From an uncultured Lachnospiraceae bacterium (lineage in GTDB: Bacteria; Bacillota_A; Clostridia; Lachnospirales; Lachnospiraceae), in assembly GCA_947175285.1 (NCBI GenBank), contig CAMWMM010000077.1, positions 1-13,160 on the forward strand: a DNA stretch of 13,160 bases, in the 5' to 3' direction. The notes below the pieces were generated by a model. That model was not told where the DNA came from, ran no database searches, and saw nothing but the letters and a program-made list of their open reading frames with translations. This document shows, piece after piece, positions 1 through 5,856 of the stretch (positions are counted from its first letter, which is position 1; every line of letters starts with the position of its first letter). The position numbers and the translations under genes are program-made.

Positions 1-66
1 GTCTTTTTTCTTTTCTTCTTTTGTAAATTCATCATATCTTCTCATTGCAAGTTTTTTGACTTGCAT
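1..66 (-). CDS. Start of a leftward gene, truncated by the window edge (unrecognised)
   Basis: An open frame on the minus strand runs from an ATG at 66 to the left edge. It reads MQVKKLAMRRYDEFTKEEKK and ends KD, a basic, lysine/glutamate-rich N-terminus with no recognised family. A second in-frame ATG lies at 45. An in-frame TAA stands three codons upstream of the first ATG, so the gene cannot begin much earlier. The start is unclear: an AAAAGGGG stretch abuts the ATG at 66 with no spacer, and the ATG at 45 has no normally spaced ribosome site. A 7-bp inverted repeat lies between the two ATGs. Only 22 codons are visible, so chance openness cannot be excluded. The charged composition and the upstream terminator and repeats make a real gene start plausible. 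Confidence 0.35.
   Translation of the reverse strand, partial: MQVKKLAMRRYDEFTKEEKKKD
46..65. repeat. 7-bp inverted repeat at the start of the leftward gene
   Basis: TGCAAGT (46-52) and ACTTGCA (59-65) are perfect inverted copies separated by six bases. The repeat falls exactly between the two candidate ATG codons of the leftward gene, at 66 and 45. It could be a small operator palindrome or an mRNA hairpin over the translation start. The arms begin or end with TGCA, which is also the core of the 11-bp tandem repeats just upstream. A function is inference. Confidence 0.45.
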
Positions 67-97
67 CCCCTTTTATACTGCCATTTTACATGCCCCA

Positions 98-163
98 TGC
101 ATCATAATTGCATCATTTTTGTATCATTCTTGCATCTTTTTTGCATCATTTTTGCATCATCTT
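98..163. repeat. Six tandem 11-bp repeats, consensus TGCATCATTTT
   Basis: Six units lie head to tail without a break: 98-108 TGCATCATAAT, 109-119 TGCATCATTTT, 120-130 TGTATCATTCT, 131-141 TGCATCTTTTT, 142-152 TGCATCATTTT and 153-163 TGCATCATCTT. Each differs from the consensus at no more than two positions. The 11-base period is not a multiple of three and all reading frames through it are poor, so it is not a protein repeat. It lies 32 bases upstream of the ATG at 66 of the leftward gene, inside its likely promoter or leader. The period is close to one helical turn, so sites would sit on one DNA face, as in iterons or phased regulator sites. A variable-number repeat is the simpler alternative. 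Confidence 0.85.
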
Positions 164-192
164 TCTTTTCGTTGTCAGTCCGAAAAACAAAA

Positions 193-217
193 ATAGGGAG
201 TCTCTTCGACTCCCTAT
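193..217 (-). terminator. Intrinsic terminator facing left
   Basis: ATAGGGAGTC (193-202) pairs perfectly with GACTCCCTAT (208-217), giving a 10-bp stem with a five-base loop. Read on the minus strand, the stem is followed by TTTTTGTTTTT, the classic U-rich tail. On the plus strand no T-run follows. No intact leftward gene lies to its right. It may therefore end a decayed gene (a 14-codon frame at 278-234 on the minus strand stops 16 bases before the hairpin) or attenuate a leader for the gene starting near 66. Confidence 0.75.
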
Positions 218-314
218 CAGCACTCCATTACCGTCATAACAAAAATTCTTCCGGTTTCTCTACCATCACTTGCTTCATTTGTTTATTTTATCTATTTATA
301 TCAATACATATTTC
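218..314. other. AT-rich spacer with a possible gene remnant
   Basis: No intact gene is seen here. On the minus strand, 278-234 reads MKQVMVEKPEEFLL and then stops, immediately before the leftward terminator. It has no recognisable ribosome site, and an in-frame stop lies four codons upstream of its ATG. It could be the tail of a lost gene, a leader peptide or chance. The rest is AT-rich promoter-type sequence preceding the toxin-antitoxin operon. Confidence 0.3.
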
Positions 315-323
315 TGCTATAAT
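315..323 (+). promoter_or_regulatory. Extended -10 promoter of the YafQ-type operon
   Basis: TGCTATAAT is a perfect extended -10 element (TGnTATAAT) with the hexamer at 318-323. A weak -35 match, TTTATA at 295-300, sits 17 bp upstream; extended -10 promoters often need little more. Transcription would begin near 330, leaving a leader of about 100 bases before the antitoxin ATG. That leader contains the AATAACCA repeats. Confidence 0.6.
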
Positions 324-370
324 TTTAATATAAGATTAGAGTGTCATTTTGTCAGAGGATACTAAAGTCA

Positions 371-418
371 AATAACCAAAATCCAGAATAACCACCCCAA
401 AACCGAATACAATAACCA
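371..418. repeat. Three AATAACCA direct repeats upstream of the toxin-antitoxin genes
   Basis: Exact copies of AATAACCA lie at 371-378, 387-394 and 411-418, with starts 16 and 24 bases apart, both multiples of 8. They lie between the predicted transcription start and the antitoxin ribosome binding site. Toxin-antitoxin operons usually autoregulate through repeated operator sites, so these could bind the antitoxin or the complex. They would be unusual in lying downstream of the -10 element. Alternatively they act in the RNA leader. Confidence 0.6.
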
Positions 419-436
419 TGAAAGGAAGTGTATACT

Positions 437-646
437 ATGAGTAATCGCGAATTAGCCAAAAGCCTGATAGACCAAATACCTGAAAGCCGAATGTATTATG
501 TCATTTCATACCTGCAGGGAGCCGCAGTACCGGATGAAACCCCCAATTCAGAAACAATAGCAGCAATGGAAGAACTGGAAAAAGGCGGCGGTACACTGTT
601 TACCGGAAGTACCGAAGATTTATTTGCACAGCTTATGGAGGAATAA
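437..646 (+). CDS. Putative antitoxin of a YafQ-type toxin-antitoxin pair
   Basis: A 69-residue acidic protein encoded directly upstream of a YafQ-type toxin. Gene order, size and three-base spacing identify it as the antitoxin that should bind and neutralise the toxin and probably repress the operon. The ATG at 437 is chosen because AAAGGAAG (421-428) lies eight bases upstream; a GTG at 428 in the same frame overlaps that ribosome site and is unlikely. The N-terminus (MSNRELAKSLIDQIPESRMY) looks helical. The C-terminal half is acidic and ends in STEDLFAQLMEE, the part expected to wrap around the toxin. I do not see a clear RelB/DinJ ribbon-helix-helix signature, so the exact antitoxin family is open. 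The operon is likely driven by the extended -10 promoter at 315-323. Confidence 0.75.
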   Translation: MSNRELAKSLIDQIPESRMYYVISYLQGAAVPDETPNSETIAAMEELEKGGGTLFTGSTEDLFAQLMEE

Positions 647-649
647 TCT

Positions 650-922
650 ATGCTCAATGTACGTTACTCCACACAGTTCAAGAAAGATTTCCAAACATGC
701 ATAAAGCGTGGTTATAAAATGCCGCTACTTCAACAGATAATTGATACGCTTCGTATCCCTGAACCCTTGCCAGCATCAAACAGAGATCATAAGCTAAGCG
801 GTAATTATTCCGGCTATAAGGAATGCCATATAACTCCCGATTGGCTGCTTATATACCAACAAACAGATACTGAATTAAAATTAAACCGTACTGGCACACA
901 TTCTGACTTATTTAGGGCATGA
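650..922 (+). CDS. yafQ: YafQ-type mRNA endonuclease toxin (RelE/ParE superfamily)
   Basis: A 90-residue RelE-superfamily toxin of the YafQ type. E. coli YafQ is a ribosome-dependent mRNA interferase whose key residues are H50, H63, D67, H87 and F91. This protein has H47, H60, D64, H84 and F88 in the same motifs (DHKLSG, ECHITPDWLLIY, RTGTHSDLF), each offset by exactly three, so it looks catalytically intact. The length matches the family. GGAGG (637-641) ends just before the antitoxin stop and sits eight bases before the ATG, so the pair is probably translated together. It ends 35 bases from the stop of a convergent leftward gene, with no convincing terminator between them. Role by family: stress-responsive growth arrest or plasmid/island maintenance. 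Which applies here is not visible. Confidence 0.9.
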   Translation: MLNVRYSTQFKKDFQTCIKRGYKMPLLQQIIDTLRIPEPLPASNRDHKLSGNYSGYKECHITPDWLLIYQQTDTELKLNRTGTHSDLFRA

Positions 923-957
923 CCTCAAGTGAGAATACGGAAAAAATAGCATGCAGC

Positions 958-1358
958 TCACTCTCCACCGGATTTTGCTTTTTCAATTTCCACCACTTCA
1001 TTTACAACTGTATAATCTTCTCCCATACAGTATTCCAACATGATATGTTCTTCGTCTATCAACTCGATACTATAGACTGCAGACATCAGATCTGCTGTTA
1101 CGCTGAAATCTTTATTTATCTCCTGATACAAAATACCTTCTTCAAAAATATCTGTCAGTATCAACGGGGCATTATACCACTGATCACCAAGCAAAGGACG
1201 ATGTGCGATGTACTCTTCCTCAACCCAAGGTTCTTTCGGATAGCACTCCGAATAAATCTCCCGCCCTTCTCTGTTAAATAAGATTACTTCATATCCATCC
1301 GGTGTTTCCTGTAGTGAAAACTGAGCGTTATCATTCCTGTCATCATTATCCTCTTCAT
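958..1358 (-). pseudogene. Small acidic protein gene with a 5' frameshift (unrecognised)
   Basis: A long open minus-strand frame encodes an acidic protein (…QFSLQETPDGYEVILFN… to …VVEIEKAKSGGE) ending with TGA at 958. It has no suitable start in its own frame: the first usable one is a TTG at 1194, about 50 coding-like residues in. A well-placed ATG at 1358, with AAGGAG upstream, lies in the wrong frame and stops after 24 codons. Adding one base just after that ATG (for example restoring ATGAAAGAGGAT from the observed ATGAAGAGGAT) joins start and body into a 133-residue protein beginning MKEDNDDRNDNAQFSL. A one-base deletion, a sequencing error in the short A run, or initiation at a rare codon such as the in-frame ATA at the ribosome site would each explain this. 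The gene follows the SUFU gene with its ribosome site overlapping that stop codon, so it is the last gene of the operon. No family recognised. Confidence 0.65.
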
Positions 1359-1370
1359 GTTTTCGTCTCC

Positions 1371-2147
1371 TTATTTTCCCCCAACATAATTCTTCCGCTT
1401 CGGGTCAAGCGCTCTCGGAAAACCTACTTCGGCAAATAAATCCATCATTGCATCAAACCCTTCCTCCAATTTATACTCAATCTCCTCTTTATACATGGGG
1501 ATTGCCCACAAAAAATTAATTTTGGTGCCATCCTTACAGGTAAGTGTATCAACTCCCGGATAATCTTCTCCCAGTGAGATAACCGGCAGAAAGAAAAAGC
1601 CTCCCATCTCGGTTCCTTCCCCAAGCGGGGCATATTCCTCACCGTTTGGCAGAGTATGCCCCGTTCCAAGCCAAGTTTTGTATTCATGCGGAAATCTGGC
1701 AAGGTATTTCAGCCATCTGACAGGCCAATAATACTCATCCCCCAACTCCTTGGCACTTTCCCCGATTTCTGCAAATTTCCAGTTCTTTGGCAGGAAGAGG
1801 AAAAGTTCTGCTCTCTCATAATCCTTCTTATCATAATCTCCGTCGGGAAGTGTCATCGGCAGATCGCTCATCCCGCTTGTCCACAGCACATAGTAATCTC
1901 TGCCGTTATCCGGCGGAATAATATTAACATCAATATGCACAATATCCGACAGTATCTCGTGGAAAACAAAGGGTTCCTCTTTCCGGCACGGAAATATTCT
2001 GTCAATATATTCTGTCATTTCTTCCAGATACTTTCCTGATTCAGTTACCGGTTCCCATGTTCGGTTGTCATCATTGCTGTAACCGATAATGTCCACATTA
2101 GTTCCGTCTTTGGAAACTTTCTTTTTGCGGTTAAAAATAAATCCCAT
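1371..2147 (-). CDS. SUFU (suppressor of fused) domain protein, possible immunity protein
   Basis: A 258-residue soluble protein resembling the bacterial suppressor-of-fused domain family. Seen in order: a basic N-terminus, HIDVNIIPPDNGRDYYVLWT (71-90) with SGMSDLPM following, ERAELFLFLPKNW (111-123), WPVRWLKYLARFPHEYKTWL (141-160) with GTGHTLPNG following, and a final acidic helix-rich segment before PRALDPKRKNYVGGK. In bacteria this fold is proposed as an immunity protein in polymorphic toxin systems; many copies have no known toxin nearby, and none is seen here. GGGAGG lies eight bases before the ATG. It starts 34 bases after hxlB with no terminator between them, so it is probably co-transcribed with hxlAB, and its stop overlaps the ribosome site of the next gene. 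The family call is fairly sure; the immunity role is inference. Confidence 0.8.
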   Translation of the reverse strand: MGFIFNRKKKVSKDGTNVDIIGYSNDDNRTWEPVTESGKYLEEMTEYIDRIFPCRKEEPFVFHEILSDIVHIDVNIIPPDNGRDYYVLWTSGMSDLPMTLPDGDYDKKDYERAELFLFLPKNWKFAEIGESAKELGDEYYWPVRWLKYLARFPHEYKTWLGTGHTLPNGEEYAPLGEGTEMGGFFFLPVISLGEDYPGVDTLTCKDGTKINFLWAIPMYKEEIEYKLEEGFDAMMDLFAEVGFPRALDPKRKNYVGGK

Positions 2148-2181
2148 ACCTAATGCCTCCCTAAAATATCAAATGTGCTTT

Positions 2182-2724
2182 TTACCAATGTGCATTTGTA
2201 GCGGCTTCGTTTGAAGTATTATCACGATAACTTATCAGCAGACAAAGTGCATCCAGTGTAATATGTAAACTTTGGTCAAACAGTGAGCTTAATAACTGCA
2301 CCGATCCTCTAGCCTCTTTCGTATCGCCTTTTACTGTACCGGGTATCGTAAGAACATGCCCTGCAAGCGCTGCAAGCGGAGATTCCGGTTTGCTTGTTAC
2401 CGCAATAACCACACATCCCTTATCTGACGCTTTCTTCGCATCATTTATCACATTCATGCTCTTTCCTGAACCGGATACCGCAATAAAGATGTCATTTTCA
2501 TTTACTGCAGGTGTAATCGTTTCCCCCACCACATATACGGTATATCCTAAGTGCATCAAACGCATGGCAAAGCCTTTTGCAGACAGACCGGAACGCCCCT
2601 CTCCGCAGACAAATATTCTTCTGTTCTTATCCATCACATTTATAACTGCCTGAAGTTCTTTCTCATTAACTTTATCCATCACATCTTCTATTTCGTTCAT
2701 AATCGTCCTTAATACATCCATCAT
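2182..2724 (-). CDS. hxlB: 6-phospho-3-hexuloisomerase (SIS domain)
   Basis: Isomerises D-arabino-3-hexulose 6-phosphate to fructose 6-phosphate, the second step of the ribulose monophosphate route, in the cytoplasm. The SIS-domain sugar-phosphate site is visible as GEGRSG (43-48) and SGSGKS (86-91), followed by TKEARGSVQLLSSLFDQ (138-153), which holds the family's catalytic-region glutamate at 139 (numbering from the first ATG at 2730). About 180 residues matches HxlB. The start is chosen at 2724: AGGAGG is nine bases upstream of it but only three from the ATG at 2730, so 2730 is the alternative and adds two residues. It follows hxlA by only seven bases, the usual pairing. No hxlR-type regulator gene is present in the window. 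Confidence 0.93.
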   Translation of the reverse strand: MMDVLRTIMNEIEDVMDKVNEKELQAVINVMDKNRRIFVCGEGRSGLSAKGFAMRLMHLGYTVYVVGETITPAVNENDIFIAVSGSGKSMNVINDAKKASDKGCVVIAVTSKPESPLAALAGHVLTIPGTVKGDTKEARGSVQLLSSLFDQSLHITLDALCLLISYRDNTSNEAATNAHW

Positions 2725-2737
2725 AATCATTTGCCTC

Positions 2738-3361
2738 CTATCTAACAGCCTCTGAAAACTTTCTTGTTGCCGCAGTAATATCCAGTTCTTTGGTAATTGC
2801 GCCGCCTACAATAACAATATCCACGCCTGCCTGCTTCATAATATCTACCGTATCCAATGTCACACCGCCTGCTACGGCGATTTTTTCAATCCCCTCCAGC
2901 CGCCTGCACATTTGAACAACCAATTCCTTAAGTCCATTCCCCTGATTATCAGAAGGAAGATGTACACAGAAAATCGCCTCCGGAAATTCCTTTTTCAATT
3001 CCTCAAGCTTTTCTTCCGATACTTCCAAAAGATCAATCATATATTCCTTTTGGTATTCCTGTGCCACTTTCCGGCATGCCTTAATGGTTGAAATCGAAGA
3101 AAAGCCCATCACCGTAGGAATGTCACATCCCGCTTTATAAGCTTCCCGAAACTCATATTCCCCTTCGTCACAAGTTTTAATATCTGCCAGAATACACTGC
3201 CCGGGATATTTGTCTTTCAGCATTTTCACGCTGCCTGACAGCCCGAAATCTTTAATTAAAGAAGTTCCTACTTCGATAATATCCGCATATCCGCCGGTAA
3301 GTCTTATAATTTCATCTGCCCTTTCTATGGATACCCTGTCTATTGCCGCCTGTAACCGCAT
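2738..3361 (-). CDS. hxlA: 3-hexulose-6-phosphate synthase
   Basis: Joins formaldehyde to ribulose 5-phosphate to give 3-hexulose 6-phosphate; with HxlB it detoxifies or assimilates formaldehyde, or in reverse supplies pentose phosphate. It is a member of the orotidine-phosphate-decarboxylase barrel superfamily. Seen: IIEVGTSL (28-35), the DxKxxD motif LADIKTCD (D60, K62, D65), CVHLPSD around H134, AVAGGV (162-167) and the phosphate-binding VIVGGAIT (183-190). The 207 residues match the family (about 210). GGAGG sits eight bases before the ATG. It begins 29 bases after the stop of the WG-repeat lipoprotein gene with no hairpin between, so it is probably co-transcribed. A non-methylotroph would most likely use it against formaldehyde or for pentose synthesis. 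Confidence 0.93.
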   Translation of the reverse strand: MRLQAAIDRVSIERADEIIRLTGGYADIIEVGTSLIKDFGLSGSVKMLKDKYPGQCILADIKTCDEGEYEFREAYKAGCDIPTVMGFSSISTIKACRKVAQEYQKEYMIDLLEVSEEKLEELKKEFPEAIFCVHLPSDNQGNGLKELVVQMCRRLEGIEKIAVAGGVTLDTVDIMKQAGVDIVIVGGAITKELDITAATRKFSEAVR

Positions 3362-3390
3362 CTGCTATTCCTCCTCTCTTTTCATTGCTT

Positions 3391-5676
3391 TTACTCCATA
3401 AAAGTCAGTCTCTGATACCTGTCTTCTATTTTAAGATACTCTTCTATCGTAGTCTGCACGCCATTTATAAAATATGCCTGCGCGCTTCCGTCTTCTTCTT
3501 TTGCCTGCGCAAACGTTTCTTTTGTATAAGGCTTATTCTCCCCATCATAAAGGAGTTCCGCATGTGCAAGCACTTTCTCGCTATAATTTGAAATCCACTG
3601 GGTTATATATTCAAAAGACGCAATATTTATCATTTCCCCGCCTTTTCTCTCACAGACAGTTCCCCAATACATATATCCTCCGAACCCCCCGGAAGCTCCG
3701 GCCGTTCCGGGAAATACCTGCGAAGTCTCCCTGTCATACCAAAAACAGACATAATCGCCCCGTGAAGAACCGCCGCACTCATACCCGGTAGCCAGTTCCA
3801 CAAGCTGATTGTCCCGGATTGCATAAAATCCGCTGTAAGACTCCGGGAAATTATTGTATTTATAAGGTTCCGCATCAAAGTACAAAATCGGCTTCCCCGA
3901 ATGCTCCAAATCATAAAGTTTATACGTTTTTTTATATTCTTTTAAATCCTCCAAAGCGGACGACTGGTCGTGTGAAACCATATCTTCCACATATATACTG
4001 CCGCTTTTGATAAACTCATGATAGAGTCCGATTCTCGGCGTAATCTCATTATGCAAAAGCGTCTCGGATAAATCCACCCACTCCGGCTCTCCCGTCTTTA
4101 TTATAGAATTCCAAACATCACTGTCATAATCCGTTACAATATAGACATTAAAAGAACATCCGCAAACCTCATAATCAAAAAGATGGTCATAAACCGGAGA
4201 AACTACTTCCTCCCCCTGTTCATTTAAAAAACCGTATTTATCATCTTTTTCTGTCCGATAGCAGTTTCCATCTTTGACAATACTGTCATAATCATAACTG
4301 CCTTCTGCCTTTTCCCCGCTGCTGTTATAAAAACAGTTTTTCTTACCTTTCTTCATCCAGACAGCGCCATCTGCGAAAAAGCCAAGGACATCATACTCAA
4401 TCGGCTCTATTATATTTCCCTCTCTGTCAATGATTCCTCTAAGTCCGTCCAGACTGACAACCGCCCTGTCTTTACTCAGCCAGTTAATGCCGTCATAACT
4501 GCATGGTATTTTCTCGGAAAAATCTGCAGTATCCACACTTTCGATATTCCCGTCCGCATCCGTGAGACGAAACATTCCGCCCTCTGCATTGTCCACATAA
4601 CTGTCATACTCGATATTGTTATACATGACAGGTATCTTAATTTCTCCCTGTAAGTCCACAACACCATATATTTCATCCTTCTCTACTATCAAAAGATTCT
4701 GCTCTGCTGTCTGTAACAATGATATCTGGTCATACATCGGTTCTATCAATATATTTCCCTTTATATCAATGAGTCCCCTCTTTCCTTCTCTCCTAAAGCA
4801 GGCATATTCTTCTCCTTCTAACACGTAAATATAGTCAGACTGCTCTAATAATACTTTCCCCGCACTGTCAAAGCAGCTATAGTTTTCATCAGACTTCGTG
4901 ATAATAAACGAACCGTCTGTCGTAATATAATCATATTCTGCGGCTACGATAAGTTCTCCATTCCGGTTGATAACTCCATACCTGCCGTTTTTCATCACCG
5001 TTGCCAGTCCATTCTGAAAATATCCTGCATCGTCAAACTGTGGCTCTATGGCAGCTTGACCATTTTGGTCAACATATCCGTAACGCCCGTCAATCGAGTA
5101 ATAGGCAAGTCCCTCCTGAAAAGAGCTGATACTGTCACATTCCAAATGAAAAACCGGCGTCCCGTTCTTATCCATGAAACCATAGGATTCTCCTATTGCA
5201 AAATAAGCAAGTCCCTCTACAAAAGGTGTTGCCCTGTCATAGTCAAAAGAAAGCGCAGTCTCCCCCTCCGAATCAATATACCCGTATTTGCCGTCTTTAC
5301 AGACACAGGCAAGCCCTTCGCTGAATGGATAAGCGGCATCATAAATGCATGGCGTAATCTCTTTTCCGTCTTCTGCCAGAAACCCATACTTTTTTCCGTC
5401 AAAGATGCAATAGGTATCTTCCGAAACAATCACTAAATCAAGCCACTTTACATCAGACGGCGTTGCAATCATAGGATATTGTGAAGTCTCTTCATTCACG
5501 GTTTCCTCTTCATCTTCCGCCTTTTCGGAAACAGAAACAGGTTTTTCCTCTTCTGCCTCTGTTGAAACAGAAACAAGTTCTTCATTTTCTGTCTCCATAG
5601 AAATTTCTTCCCTGCCGCAGCCGGTAAGGAAAACGAATAATAAAATAAAAGCTGCTTTGTTTATTCCTGATTTCAT
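3391..5676 (-). CDS. WG-repeat lipoprotein, copy A
   Basis: A 761-residue predicted surface lipoprotein of unknown function. The signal peptide ends in the lipobox LTGC with lipidated Cys20, followed by GREE. Residues 21-70 are an acidic low-complexity linker containing VSVS repeats. Residues about 85-500 hold 11 WG-type repeats, each near KYGyid.xGe.i.p.YD, mostly with Tyr-Gly instead of Trp-Gly. Residues 500-761 form a separate C-terminal domain with YKLYDLEHSGKP and a closing TIEEYLKIEDRYQRLTFME. The ATG at 5676 is chosen because it gives the lipoprotein signal directly and aligns with copy B. The ribosome site is weak (GTGAGAAA, where copy B has GTGAGGAAA). It heads the leftward hxlA-hxlB-SUFU block. 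The promoter is uncertain: only a TATACT-like -10 at 5712-5707 with no good -35. WG repeats are common in Clostridia surface proteins; the binding target is unknown. Confidence 0.88.
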   Translation of the reverse strand: MKSGINKAAFILLFVFLTGCGREEISMETENEELVSVSTEAEEEKPVSVSEKAEDEEETVNEETSQYPMIATPSDVKWLDLVIVSEDTYCIFDGKKYGFLAEDGKEITPCIYDAAYPFSEGLACVCKDGKYGYIDSEGETALSFDYDRATPFVEGLAYFAIGESYGFMDKNGTPVFHLECDSISSFQEGLAYYSIDGRYGYVDQNGQAAIEPQFDDAGYFQNGLATVMKNGRYGVINRNGELIVAAEYDYITTDGSFIITKSDENYSCFDSAGKVLLEQSDYIYVLEGEEYACFRREGKRGLIDIKGNILIEPMYDQISLLQTAEQNLLIVEKDEIYGVVDLQGEIKIPVMYNNIEYDSYVDNAEGGMFRLTDADGNIESVDTADFSEKIPCSYDGINWLSKDRAVVSLDGLRGIIDREGNIIEPIEYDVLGFFADGAVWMKKGKKNCFYNSSGEKAEGSYDYDSIVKDGNCYRTEKDDKYGFLNEQGEEVVSPVYDHLFDYEVCGCSFNVYIVTDYDSDVWNSIIKTGEPEWVDLSETLLHNEITPRIGLYHEFIKSGSIYVEDMVSHDQSSALEDLKEYKKTYKLYDLEHSGKPILYFDAEPYKYNNFPESYSGFYAIRDNQLVELATGYECGGSSRGDYVCFWYDRETSQVFPGTAGASGGFGGYMYWGTVCERKGGEMINIASFEYITQWISNYSEKVLAHAELLYDGENKPYTKETFAQAKEEDGSAQAYFINGVQTTIEEYLKIEDRYQRLTFME

Positions 5677-5764
5677 ATATCTTTTTCTCACTTTGTTTTT
5701 ATTTACAGTATACACTATAATAGCGAAATGGAAATATATAACATATGCTTTCTTTGAGAACTTG

Positions 5765-5793
5765 TTGCAAAACAAAAATAAATCTTATATAAT
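5765..5793 (+). promoter_or_regulatory. Promoter for the L,D-transpeptidase gene
   Basis: TTGCAA (5765-5770) and a perfect TATAAT (5788-5793) are separated by 17 bp, an excellent housekeeping-sigma promoter. Transcription would begin near 5800, about 57 bases before the ATG at 5857. It lies in the 180-bp divergent region shared with lipoprotein A. Confidence 0.75.
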
Positions 5794-5856
5794 AACCCGG
5801 TACGACATTCAACTATATTAAATTTAGATGCTCTAATCAGCATTACAGAGGTGGAT

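Noticed and set aside
98..163. CRISPR array
   Set aside because: The 11-base units are contiguous with no spacers, far shorter than CRISPR repeats, and no cas gene is present.
61..333. Open frame of 90 codons on the plus strand
   Set aside because: It begins at a non-ATG codon, runs through the tandem repeats and the terminator hairpin, and has a composition unlike coding sequence and no ribosome site.
928..962. AGTGAG/CTCACT hairpin between the convergent genes as a terminator
   Set aside because: Only six pairs with a 23-base loop and no properly placed T-run on either strand.
919..1281. Plus-strand frame of 120 codons overlapping the YafQ toxin stop
   Set aside because: It is antisense to the convincing coding-like minus-strand frame 958-1358, with Cys/Phe/His-rich content typical of an antisense shadow.
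2170..2198. CAAATG/CATTTG inverted repeat after hxlB as a terminator
   Set aside because: Only six to seven pairs, part of the coding end of hxlB, with no T-run following on the minus strand.
5056..5436. Plus-strand frames inside the lipoprotein genes (also 9629-9988)
   Set aside because: Both paralogues show antisense openness at the same place because the repeat-coding strand constrains it; no ribosome site or protein-like composition.
5677..5775. Upstream extension of lipoprotein A by 33 residues
   Set aside because: The extra residues would precede the lipoprotein signal peptide, have no ribosome site and have no counterpart in copy B.
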